From Bdellovibrio sp. CG22_combo_CG10-13_8_21_14_all_39_27 (GTDB taxonomy: Bacteria; Bdellovibrionota; Bacteriovoracia; Bacteriovoracales; Bacteriovoracaceae): a stretch of DNA of 64,000 bases. Every line of letters begins with the position of its first letter. Positions within the stretch are counted from its first letter, which is position 1. A program made the translations under genes and the position numbers. Below are positions 57,213 to 64,000 of this stretch, piece by piece. Location of the stretch: the NCBI GenBank assembly GCA_002786715.1, contig PCTW01000061.1, positions 62,001 through 126,000 on the forward strand, given 5' to 3'. The notes below the pieces were generated by a model that saw only the letters and a program-made list of their open reading frames with translations, searched no databases and had not been told where the DNA came from.

Positions 57213-58218
57213 GTAGCTCCTGTCTCTTTCCACGATAAACGATACGATCATTGATCTTCTCGATTCGTTTTGAGTATGATGGATCGTAATAGTTTTCTAA
57301 AAGAACTTTTATCCATTCCATGTGAAGACTTTTGTCACTGTATGAAAAGGCCCTTTTCATAACATCTTCTAGAACTTTAAAACGAGCACCTCCTAAACGA
57401 ACTTTTATGCGGTTAAGACTATGGAGCATTTGCTGTTCAAGAGATTCTGGCCCTAGTTGACTCTTTTCTATGTAATCTAAGTAAATTGATTCCATTCTCT
57501 CTTCTAAAGTTGAATCGAGAACTAAATAAGATGCACTTTGCATTTGAATAAAAAAAGGATCAGGAATTTTCAATCCCCCAATCATTCGAGATTCATCTTC
57601 CAGTAAAAAAAATCCTTCTTGATGAAAAAGTTGGAAAGCAAGTTCATTCTCAAAAGTTTGCTGCATGGGACGTTCACCAGGAATTACCCCAAAGGCCGAT
57701 CCACGATGGTGAGCAATCGCTTCTAAATCAATATAAAGATTTTCTTCAAGTGAATGAAGGAAATGAGTTTTTCCACAGCCTGTGAGCCCGGTGACAACCA
57801 TGAAAGGGTACTGCTTTTCAAATTGTTGAGCGAGTCTATTTCTTACAGCTTTATAACCACCTTCAATGGTAATTACTTCGCGATTATTTTCTCTGATCCA
57901 CTGGGAAGCCAATTGAGAGCGCAAGCCACCTCTCCAGCAATGAGCAAACATTTTTTTTGAGCTTTCTAAGTCACACCAGCTTTTTACTAGTTTATTCTTT
58001 ATTGAATCTACCAATTGATGACCAAGCTTAATAGCATTCTCTTGACCATTTTCTTTGTAACAAAGTCCCACCTGATGACGATGTTCATTATTCAAAATCG
58101 GTATATTAACAGCGTGAGAAAGATGACCGTCATAAAATTCGCCCTCGCTTCTGACATCGAGAAGAACATGTTCTTGAGGATCAAATTGAGAGACAAAATC
58201 TAGAGCGGTAATATTCAT
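57169..58218 (-). CDS. selU: tRNA 2-selenouridine synthase SelU (MnmH)
   Basis: 349 residues. N-terminal rhodanese domain with catalytic Cys94 in AHCWRGGLRSQ and a P-loop domain with Walker A GLTGCGKT (144-151). This two-domain layout is specific to SelU/YbbB, which converts 2-thiouridine at wobble position 34 of Lys, Glu and Gln tRNA to 2-selenouridine using the selenophosphate made by SelD. The upstream position and overlap with selD support the pair. Confidence 0.93.
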   Translation of the reverse strand: MNITALDFVSQFDPQEHVLLDVRSEGEFYDGHLSHAVNIPILNNEHRHQVGLCYKENGQENAIKLGHQLVDSIKNKLVKSWCDLESSKKMFAHCWRGGLRSQLASQWIRENNREVITIEGGYKAVRNRLAQQFEKQYPFMVVTGLTGCGKTHFLHSLEENLYIDLEAIAHHRGSAFGVIPGERPMQQTFENELAFQLFHQEGFFLLEDESRMIGGLKIPDPFFIQMQSASYLVLDSTLEERMESIYLDYIEKSQLGPESLEQQMLHSLNRIKVRLGGARFKVLEDVMKRAFSYSDKSLHMEWIKVLLENYYDPSYSKRIEKINDRIVYRGKRQELHEFISNRARGSGPR

Positions 58219-58324
58219 TTGTTCACTTTAACAGAGAGGATGACCTCTGAATAGGGCGATGCTGTGGGATCATTAAAATAAGTGTCAAGGGCCCGAAAAT
58301 TAAAGATTTTTTGCATTGTCGGAC

Positions 58325-58352
58325 CTTGACGAATTTTTTGAAGCTACCATTT
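58325..58352 (+). promoter_or_regulatory. Heat-shock (sigma-32-like) promoter of hsp20
   Basis: CTTGACG (58325-58331), 14-nt spacer, ACCATTT (58346-58352). Compared with the sigma-32 consensus CTTGAAA/CCCATnT this matches 5 of 7 and 6 of 7. It lies about 35 bp before the hsp20 leader. Confidence 0.5.
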
Positions 58353-58394
58353 TAAGTGTGTAGCCAGTTATAGAAGTTAACAAAGGAGATATAT

Positions 58395-58904
58395 ATGAGA
58401 AGAGAAATGATTAGACGTAATGCTTATAACCCATTTCAACTTTTTGCAGAATTTGACCGAGATTTCGATCGTATTTTGAGAAATGGTGCTCCTGAAATTC
58501 CAAAGGAAAAAGCTTGGGATTTCTTGCCAGCAGCTGACCTTGATGAAAATGAAAAAGCTTACTTCGTTAGTGTCGACCTTCCGGGTGTTAAGAAAGAAGA
58601 CATAAAAGTCGAAGTTCACGACGGGCGTTTGAGTGTCAGTGGTGAAAGAAAAAGCGAAAGAAGTGATAATGGTCATTTCGAGCGCAAGTATGGCAAATTC
58701 GAAAGATTAGTCACTTTACCGGAGGAAGTAGATGTAGAAGCAATTGAAGCTCACTTTGAGAATGGGGTGTTACAATTAGCGATTCCAAAAAAGGAGTTAG
58801 CGAAACCTAAAAAAGTGGAAATTGGAATAGGTGAAAAGAAAACGGGTCTCTGGGATCGGTTATTGGGCTCACATGTTACTCAATCTGACCGCGCGAGTAA
58901 CTAA
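58395..58904 (+). CDS. hsp20: Small heat shock protein Hsp20/IbpA family
   Basis: 169 residues. The alpha-crystallin domain (about 45-140) is clear: FLPAADLDENEKAYFVSVDLPGVKKEDIKVEVHDGRLSVSGERK and the FERLVTLPEEVD strand. It is an ATP-independent chaperone that holds unfolded proteins. AAAGGAGA precedes the ATG and a sigma-32-like promoter lies upstream. A bidirectional terminator follows. Confidence 0.92.
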   Translation: MRREMIRRNAYNPFQLFAEFDRDFDRILRNGAPEIPKEKAWDFLPAADLDENEKAYFVSVDLPGVKKEDIKVEVHDGRLSVSGERKSERSDNGHFERKYGKFERLVTLPEEVDVEAIEAHFENGVLQLAIPKKELAKPKKVEIGIGEKKTGLWDRLLGSHVTQSDRASN

Positions 58905-58940
58905 GAGTTCAGTGTGATGTCCTTGATTTCTTATCCTCAT

Positions 58941-58980
58941 AAAGAGCGAAGGCATGATGCCTTCGCTCTTTACTCTTTTT
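58941..58980. terminator. Strong terminator after hsp20
   Basis: Perfect 15-bp inverted repeat AAAGAGCGAAGGCAT / ATGCCTTCGCTCTTT (58941-58955 and 58957-58971), followed on the plus strand by ACTCTTTTT. It overlaps the stop of the convergent pseudouridine synthase gene and can act in both directions. Confidence 0.85.
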
Positions 58981-59635
58981 GCTCTAGTCCAAGCTTCTGT
59001 AAGACGTTTGTTAATTCTTCTGGCAGTGGGCAATCAATGTTTATGATTTCCTGAGTGAAAGGATGTTGAAAACTGAAGAAGTGGCAGTGGAGAAATATTC
59101 TATTGAGTTGATAATGATCGCGAAAGAATTGGTTTATTTTTCCTTTGCCATGGGCAGTATCACCAATAACTCCGTGGCAGCGTCTAGCAAAATGTCTTCT
59201 AATCTGGTGTTTTCGGCCAGTATCTATTCTTACTTTACATAAGGTCAATTCATTTACAGAAGCCAATGGCCAGTAATTGGTAACAGCTTCTCTTTTTATT
59301 CCACTGTCATCAGTAAGAGCGAAATCAAATCGGCCAGGGCTATCAAGCACACCTCTAACCAGTGTTATATATTCTTTAATTGTTGTGGGATCTGTCCAAT
59401 GTTCTTGTAATGCTCTTGCCGCTTCTGAACTCAAAGCAAAAATAACGATGCCAGAGACAGGGCGATCGAGACGGTGCATGGGATATAAATAGAGACCTGT
59501 CTGTTCCTTCAGTCGTCGCATTAAAGTATCGCGTTCTTGACTTTCAGCTTTATACGGATGAACGAAGAGTCCAGAGGGTTTGTCGACAGCAAGATAGTGC
59601 TCATCTCTCCAAAGTATGTTGATTAGAGAATTCAG
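58970..59635 (-). CDS. TruC/RluA-type pseudouridine synthase with CTG start
   Basis: 221 residues. Homology extends well before the first ATG (59521): codons upstream encode WRDEHYLAVDKPSGLFVHP, the conserved opening of TruC-type synthases. No ATG, GTG or TTG exists in that stretch. A CTG at 59635 overlaps the TGA of the preceding ATP-grasp gene (CTGA), with GGGG about 8 nt upstream, so it is the best start. The core has MHRLDRPVSGIVIF with the catalytic Asp and DTGRKHQIRRH. It probably modifies a tRNA or rRNA uridine. Start choice is inferred. Confidence 0.8.
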   Translation of the reverse strand: MNSLINILWRDEHYLAVDKPSGLFVHPYKAESQERDTLMRRLKEQTGLYLYPMHRLDRPVSGIVIFALSSEAARALQEHWTDPTTIKEYITLVRGVLDSPGRFDFALTDDSGIKREAVTNYWPLASVNELTLCKVRIDTGRKHQIRRHFARRCHGVIGDTAHGKGKINQFFRDHYQLNRIFLHCHFFSFQHPFTQEIINIDCPLPEELTNVLQKLGLEQKE

Positions 59636-60639
59636 TTGTTGGCCCCAATGGAGAGGATTTTATTAAGTAAATCCTCATATGAAATTTTGAGATGTTTCGC
59701 TGATAATGCAAACTCATCATCCCAAGCAATATTAGGATTAGGGTTTGCCTCTAGAAAATAAATAGTACCGTCAGGAGAAATTCTAAGATCAATTCGAGCA
59801 TATCCATTAAGTCCTAAAGCTCGGTATATTCTTTTGCACAGTTCTTGAATCTCATGCTCTTTTTCTGGAGAAAGCTCCGCTTTTTTTGTACCGATACCTT
59901 TGCGCTCTCGATATCGTTTATTCCATTTTGCATTTCGAGAATATATTTCTTTCTCAGGCTTTTGGGCATTATCATAGACGATTTCCCATACTGGAAGTGC
60001 TTGAAGGCGATTATTTCCTAAAATGCCAACATAGAGCTCCCGGCCTTCGACAAATTCTTCAATAATGGCATCAACGCCGATTTTTTGATTGATATAATCT
60101 AATCTTTCAATGAGTTTTTCTTCGTTGTGAACAACGGAAGCTTGAGAAATGGCCAAGGAGGCTTCTTCAGTATTGCATTTAACAATTAATGGAAAATCTA
60201 AATGCTTGGGTCTTTTTACTCTTTTTGATTTTGCTCCGACATAGAATTTTGGATTTTTAACTCGATGATAAGTGATAATTTTTTTTGAAAGGGCCTTGTC
60301 ACGACAAAGCATGAGCCCTCTTGGATTGCATCCAGTGTAGGGTACTCTTAAAAGCTGTAAATAGCTCACGACATTTTGATCAAAAAGTACTTCACCATCA
60401 AATTCTTCAAGCAGATTAAAAACTACATGGGGTTTAAAATCATCAACAGCTTTTTTGATTTCGATAAGATCCGAAAAAACACCAAGAACTTTAACTTCGT
60501 GGCCAATTTTGCTAAGGGTATAAATAACATCAAATTCAGTGAGCCATTCAGTAGAATCTCTATCAACTTCTTGAGGTTTTACGTTGTCTGGTGGAACTAA
60601 GTCTCTATGGACGAGAACTAAAACACGGGATTGCTTCAC
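59632..60639 (-). CDS. ATP-grasp ligase (D-Ala-D-Ala ligase-like)
   Basis: 335 residues from a GTG that overlaps the upstream TGA (GTGA, 60636-60639). ATP-grasp fold: FNLLEEFDGEVLFD, VPYTGCNP, LIVKCNTEEASLAISQ, and a C-terminal RIDLRISPDGTIYFLEANPNPNI where Asp, Glu and Asn bind Mg. It is closest in pattern to D-Ala-D-Ala ligase-like peptide ligases, but the substrate is unknown. Coupled with a zinc metallopeptidase gene upstream and pseudouridine synthase downstream. Confidence 0.8.
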   Translation of the reverse strand: MKQSRVLVLVHRDLVPPDNVKPQEVDRDSTEWLTEFDVIYTLSKIGHEVKVLGVFSDLIEIKKAVDDFKPHVVFNLLEEFDGEVLFDQNVVSYLQLLRVPYTGCNPRGLMLCRDKALSKKIITYHRVKNPKFYVGAKSKRVKRPKHLDFPLIVKCNTEEASLAISQASVVHNEEKLIERLDYINQKIGVDAIIEEFVEGRELYVGILGNNRLQALPVWEIVYDNAQKPEKEIYSRNAKWNKRYRERKGIGTKKAELSPEKEHEIQELCKRIYRALGLNGYARIDLRISPDGTIYFLEANPNPNIAWDDEFALSAKHLKISYEDLLNKILSIGANN

Positions 60640-61667
60640 ATGACTATCCTATGATGACCTTTTTCAAAATAGGTTTTAGCATTTCGAACAAGTTCTTTTT
60701 CGAGCTTCACTTTTGCCTCGCTTGCACGCACTTTAAGATGAAGCTTGTTTTGCTTACAATCTTTAACTAAATGATTAAACATGCGCTCAATATTATAGTG
60801 ATACTGATTTGTCTTTTGCGCAACTGCTTCAATGAGTTCTTTTTTATGACGTCGCAAAATATTGTGGGCTTCAAGACTACGAGGATGCTCTTTGACTGGA
60901 GTAAATAGTTTATTCAAATTGAATTTAGAACTAAGTAACGATTTCGCTAAAAGTCGCTTCTTTTTTGCCATAAAATATTCGCGAAGAGTTCTCTTGTCTT
61001 TTTCAATCGGTTCAAGGCGGCGTTGATTTGTTAGTATTGGCCGTTGCAATTGAATTTCTTTCATTAAAGAATCCATGCCAAGCAATTTATCAAGTGCTTT
61101 AGTTCCGGCATATTGATCTTTCCAATTTGAACCGGGAGCTAACCAAACTGCAAAAGTTTCGGCAAAGTCTTCATCTGGATGTGATTGGGCGTAATTTTCT
61201 TCTAAGTGTTTAACATAGTTTTTAGAGTATTTCTTAGCAGTATATTTTGAGGGATAGGGAATATCGCTTCGACCAAAGAGCTCGATCCGGAGCGGATGTT
61301 TTCGAGTGTGGTAGGCACTTTCAATTGCGTGACCTGTTTCGTGTCTCAATAATTTTATAAAGTGCTCAGGCTTAAGTCCTTCGATATTTCCCATATAGCT
61401 TTTCTCTAATCGAATAAGCTTGGGATGAAGAAGGTAAAATGGAATTGCAATTCCGGGCATGCTGTCCGGTGAGAACCATTCATCGCTAATCCAAGCATAG
61501 GGCCGGAAGGAAATTTTCTTATGTTCTAGCTCTCGATTTAATCTATTGAGTGCCATTAACACATGAGGAGCTTTATCAATTGAAAGCTCAAGATCACATA
61601 AGCGAACGCTAAGGAGTTCGCTGTCAGAAAGGTTTTCCCACCAAAAGGTGTCATCGGTTTTGACCAT
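60636..61667 (-). CDS. Putative zinc-binding metallopeptidase (Peptidase_Mx type)
   Basis: 343 residues, no signal peptide, so cytosolic. HExxH motif HETGH at 109-113 with a following DEDFAETFAVWLAP segment that may provide the third ligand and an invariant Glu, as in the Peptidase_Mx family. The C-terminal 130 residues are helical and basic. It is translationally coupled to the ATP-grasp gene. Pairing of these two families is known from other genomes; the pathway is not. Confidence 0.75.
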   Translation of the reverse strand: MVKTDDTFWWENLSDSELLSVRLCDLELSIDKAPHVLMALNRLNRELEHKKISFRPYAWISDEWFSPDSMPGIAIPFYLLHPKLIRLEKSYMGNIEGLKPEHFIKLLRHETGHAIESAYHTRKHPLRIELFGRSDIPYPSKYTAKKYSKNYVKHLEENYAQSHPDEDFAETFAVWLAPGSNWKDQYAGTKALDKLLGMDSLMKEIQLQRPILTNQRRLEPIEKDKRTLREYFMAKKKRLLAKSLLSSKFNLNKLFTPVKEHPRSLEAHNILRRHKKELIEAVAQKTNQYHYNIERMFNHLVKDCKQNKLHLKVRASEAKVKLEKELVRNAKTYFEKGHHRIVM

Positions 61668-61693
61668 GGCCTAGCTTATGACGGAATGCCCCA

Positions 61694-61718
61694 AAATGAC
61701 AAGAGATTTGCGTCATTT
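61694..61718. promoter_or_regulatory. Inverted repeat in divergent promoter region
   Basis: AAATGAC (61694-61700) and GTCATTT (61712-61718), perfect 7-bp arms 11 nt apart, between the metallopeptidase and the secreted protein gene. Possible operator. Confidence 0.35.
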
Positions 61719-61771
61719 ACGAAGACTTATTAAGGGTGGTAAGAAGCTGCAATTATATTGGAGAACTTACT

Positions 61772-62143
61772 ATGAAAGCGTTAATTGTGAGCTTTATTGC
61801 GGTCTTGAATTTGTCAGTTTTTGGCCAAGATTTACCTTTTGCCATGACGAGTATTAAGGCCAATTATTTTTGCCTCAATGATGGATCGGGAATTGCTATT
61901 TCACTTCCACAAGCGGCGACCGCGGCAAAAGTTTGGCAAACAGATGCTGACAGCAAGCTTGGTGTTGAACTTCAGTTGAGCAATTTCAAAAAGGGCCAAT
62001 GTGAAGGTTGCTTTTCATTTGAAGGTAAATTGAGTGACCAGGTTTTAGTCTTTGCTGAAATTGTAAATCACCGCCTCACTTATAAAATTCAGGACCTGGA
62101 AACAGGGAGTGAATTTGTAGCTCTTGAAGCAAACTGTAAATAA
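61772..62143 (+). CDS. Small exported protein, unknown function
   Basis: 123 residues from the ATG at 61772 (GGAGA 7 nt upstream); an in-frame start 36 nt earlier is less likely. Signal peptide (MKALIVSFIAVLNLSVFG). The mature domain has four Cys (YFCLND, GQCEGCFSF, ANCK) and an all-beta look. No family recognised. Followed by a strong bidirectional terminator. Confidence 0.6.
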   Translation: MKALIVSFIAVLNLSVFGQDLPFAMTSIKANYFCLNDGSGIAISLPQAATAAKVWQTDADSKLGVELQLSNFKKGQCEGCFSFEGKLSDQVLVFAEIVNHRLTYKIQDLETGSEFVALEANCK

Positions 62144-62152
62144 AGTTTAAAT

Positions 62153-62182
62153 AAAAAGGCCGCTTAAAGCGGCCTTTTTTTT
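62153..62182. terminator. Bidirectional rho-independent terminator
   Basis: GGCCGC-TTAAA-GCGGCC flanked by five A and eight T. It separates the convergent exported-protein gene and the serine protease gene and ends both transcripts. Confidence 0.92.
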
Positions 62183-62197
62183 AGTGCATTAAAGATT

Positions 62198-63085
62198 TTA
62201 GAGATTTTTCAAAAACTGAATATTTGTGATTCTTGTCACATCTTCTCCACGACAGCCTGTGTTTGGGCATACGTTAGATACTCTACATCCATTTCTAGAA
62301 ACAAAATCATTTTCACCACGAACGAGGATACCTTCGACTGTTCCATTGTCAGCATCGAAAACAGCTGAGCCTGAATTACCGCCATAAGTATCGAGGTTGG
62401 CAACAAAGTAATATTTGTCATTGTTGTTGCGTACATTAGCACCATCAGCAATTTTAGTTGGAAGACCAGATGGATGGCCAATGACAACAAGTGGAGCGGC
62501 ATCTGCAATCGTGTCATTCTTTCTGTAAGTTAGAGGCGAGCGGTCAGTAACAGCACGATCGAGTCTGATAAGTGCAAAATCATCTTGTGTCGAACGATCA
62601 AGTTTGCGCTCAATCACTTCTTTACAAGAATAAACACTGGTTGCTGGAACTTTCATATTGATAGCTTCTGGAGCAGTAGGATCAATTTTGTAGTCAAAAA
62701 CCCAAGCATACTGATCACAGTCATTTTGAGAGCGAATACAATGTCCGGCCGTTACAAGAAGATCTGGTCCAACTAAAAAACCAGAACACATAGCAGTTGC
62801 AATTTGAGTTGCATAAGGTTCGCTTGCACAAACTCCAAATGAGTTTTGAAGAGAATCTCCCTTAATTTTATATTTGTTTTCTGAGCGAATGAGATTGAGC
62901 TCTGAGTGATCAATCATTGCTGCTGTCGAACGAGAGAGCTCTACAAACATTGGATTGGTTGATTCAAAAACGTCTACTCGATTGTCGTCACCGTAAATGA
63001 CTTTTTCGCCAGAAGCGAAAGCATAACGAGCTCCCATTAAGAGAGTGAGAACTATGGCCAAAGATTTGATCATCTGCATATTCAA
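62198..63085 (-). CDS. Secreted trypsin-like serine protease
   Basis: 295 residues, signal peptide to about residue 24. S1 fold with the full triad: H115 in VTAGHC, D169 in DDFALIRLD and S238 in GGNSGSAVF. Cys115-type neighbours (AMCSGFLVG and AGHC) form the usual disulfide, and further Cys pairs occur near the C-terminus (GCRVSNVCPNTGC). A pre-region of about 60 residues may be a propeptide. It resembles V8/glutamyl endopeptidase-like proteases. Likely exported to the periplasm or medium. Confidence 0.88.
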   Translation of the reverse strand: MNMQMIKSLAIVLTLLMGARYAFASGEKVIYGDDNRVDVFESTNPMFVELSRSTAAMIDHSELNLIRSENKYKIKGDSLQNSFGVCASEPYATQIATAMCSGFLVGPDLLVTAGHCIRSQNDCDQYAWVFDYKIDPTAPEAINMKVPATSVYSCKEVIERKLDRSTQDDFALIRLDRAVTDRSPLTYRKNDTIADAAPLVVIGHPSGLPTKIADGANVRNNNDKYYFVANLDTYGGNSGSAVFDADNGTVEGILVRGENDFVSRNGCRVSNVCPNTGCRGEDVTRITNIQFLKNL

Positions 63086-63164
63086 TTCCTTTTGAAGGTG
63101 TTAGCGATGAGAAAAGTATGACTAAAATTGTTTGACTTCGACAACCTGTTTTAAATTTTATTTC

Positions 63165-63173
63165 TGTTATAAT
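63165..63173 (+). promoter_or_regulatory. Extended -10 promoter of the GNAT-nitrilase gene
   Basis: TGT-TATAAT (63165-63173); transcription would begin near 63180 and give a leader of about 75 nt before the ATG at 63256. No -35 at the right spacing was seen. Confidence 0.45.
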
Positions 63174-63255
63174 TTCCGACAGGATTAATAGGTTTTTAAC
63201 TTAAGACTAAAAGTGATATGGTCTATTGAATTTAAAGTTTGAGGAGATACTAACG

Positions 63256-64000
63256 ATGGTTGTTACTACAACAAAGAGACGCCCAAATACAAAACTTATT
63301 ATTCGCTCAGCTACGGTTGAGGATCTCGAAGGAATTTATAAGCTCGTTGAAAAAGTATATCCAGTTATGCCGCCATACCCCATAGATATGCTGCGTGGTC
63401 AAATTAATTCATATCCTGAAGGACATATGGTGGCCGTGTTTAATAATACGATTGTTGGTTACTCTGCATCAGTCAGGATATCAGGCAAAAAATGTTTAAA
63501 GCCTCATACCTGGCGAGAAATTACAGGGGGAGGTTATGGGTCAACCCATGATCCTGAAGGTGATTATCTCTACGGATATGAAGTGTGTGTCGATCCTGAA
63601 ATTCGAGGTTATAAAATTGGGCAACGTTTTTATAATGAAAGAAAAAAGATTGCCGCCTATCTTCGTTTGAAAGGAATCGCTTTTGCCGGAAGAATTCCTA
63701 ACCTCCATAAAAAAATGAAAGAAGTGGGGACCGTTGATAAATATTTAGAAATGGTTCAACAAAAGAAAATAAAAGATCCTGTATTGGGATTTCAGCTCAG
63801 AAATGGTTTCGAAATTTTAGGGTATTTCCAAAACTATCTTCCTTATGACAAAGAGTCGATGGGTTATGCTGTTCATTTGCTTTGGAAGAATCCTGCATAT
63901 ATCGATGAAAAAAGTATGGTGAAATCATCTCGTCAGCTTTATGTCGACAAAGTTCGAGTTGCAACAGTTCAATATGCTCAACGAAAAATCGAATCATTCG
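63256..64000 (+). CDS. GNAT acetyltransferase-nitrilase fusion (5' part)
   Basis: The ATG has GAGGAG upstream and the frame stays open to the end of the window (248 codons), so the gene is cut. Residues about 15-215 form a GNAT acetyltransferase domain (IIRSATVEDLEGIYKLVEKVYP, VCVDPEIRGYKIGQRFYNERKKIAAYLR). The last codons begin VRVATVQYAQRKIESF, the start of a carbon-nitrogen hydrolase (nitrilase) domain. This matches the known family of bifunctional GNAT/nitrilase proteins of about 500 residues. Substrate unknown. Confidence 0.85.
   Translation, partial: MVVTTTKRRPNTKLIIRSATVEDLEGIYKLVEKVYPVMPPYPIDMLRGQINSYPEGHMVAVFNNTIVGYSASVRISGKKCLKPHTWREITGGGYGSTHDPEGDYLYGYEVCVDPEIRGYKIGQRFYNERKKIAAYLRLKGIAFAGRIPNLHKKMKEVGTVDKYLEMVQQKKIKDPVLGFQLRNGFEILGYFQNYLPYDKESMGYAVHLLWKNPAYIDEKSMVKSSRQLYVDKVRVATVQYAQRKIESF

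Noticed and set aside
63131-63173. TTGACT at 63132 as the -35 for the GNAT-nitrilase promoter
   Set aside because: It is 30 nt from the TATAAT, too far for a sigma-70 promoter; the extended -10 alone is the better reading.
63797-63997. 66-codon minus-strand frame at the window end
   Set aside because: Antisense to the GNAT-nitrilase gene, whose frame is supported by two recognised domains.
1-64000. tRNA, rRNA, CRISPR arrays, insertion sequences, prophage or integrase genes
   Set aside because: No T-loop-like GTTCRANNC followed by matching acceptor arms, no regularly spaced repeats, and no transposase or integrase motifs were found by eye. A short tRNA could still be missed without a covariance search.

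Overview
The window is a 64 kb, AT-rich, gene-dense bacterial chromosome segment. Genes sit on both strands in short operons with 4-nt stop/start overlaps, many TTG, GTG and even CTG starts, and a large set of small secreted or lipoprotein genes with no recognisable family. The gene set fits a Gram-negative, motile bacterium of the Bdellovibrionota (Bacteriovorax-like) type: AmpG-type permease, Uup, RarD, SelD/SelU, a large chemosensory operon, cysteine-rich exported proteins and secreted peptidases. That assignment is inference from gene content and style; no rRNA, tRNA, CRISPR array, insertion sequence or prophage was seen.

Layout. 0-13 kb: a stand-alone receiver, secreted NlpC/P60-like and lipoproteins, a ferredoxin-MBL enzyme, ArsC-like and rhomboid proteins, ArfB, a CoA-binding protein, GIY-YIG, MscS, YgiQ, a SrkA-like kinase, Uup-like ABC-F and a secreted EEP-fold enzyme. 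13-27 kb: nitroreductase, ExoD, several exported proteins of unknown function (one a HEVGH peptidase), a membrane-bound LuxR-type regulator, a diiron oxygenase-like protein with its own ferredoxin reductase, an ECF sigma/anti-sigma pair, a methyltransferase-fold gene behind a structured leader, and an AmpG-type transporter. 27-41.6 kb: hemerythrin, then one large chemosensory operon. 41.6-64 kb: photolyase, two pseudouridine synthases, HD hydrolase, RarD, a diheme cytochrome, Tag, a possible clan-CD-like exported protein, a U32 peptidase-family RNA-modification enzyme, a desaturase, SelD-oxidoreductase fusion plus SelU, Hsp20, a metallopeptidase/ATP-grasp/pseudouridine synthase operon, a secreted trypsin-like protease, and the start of a GNAT-nitrilase fusion cut by the window edge.

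The most unusual region is the chemosensory operon (27.8-41.6 kb). It holds CheX, a receiver-HD-GYP protein whose phosphoacceptor Asp is Glu, three CheY-like proteins, two different CheA kinases, CheW, one soluble receptor with an exact tandem PAS duplication, CheB, CheR and a protein joining three MshEN-like repeats to an Hpt-like domain. The first CheA is broken by a -1 frameshift inside its second CheW domain at a run of five A; restoring it gives one 888-residue Hpt-CheA-CheW-CheW-receiver kinase. Two sigma-28-like promoter candidates and a palindrome with an FNR-type core lie at this operon, which suggests coupling of flagellar behaviour, c-di-GMP and oxygen or redox state.

Other regulatory signals read directly from the sequence include a hairpin that buries the ribosome-binding site of the gene at 24733, a hairpin holding the start codon of the ABC-F gene at 12164, an eight-codon leader ORF overlapping arfB, a sigma-32-like promoter at hsp20, and several genes whose -10 element lies 6-9 nt from the ATG with no Shine-Dalgarno sequence, suggesting leaderless mRNAs.
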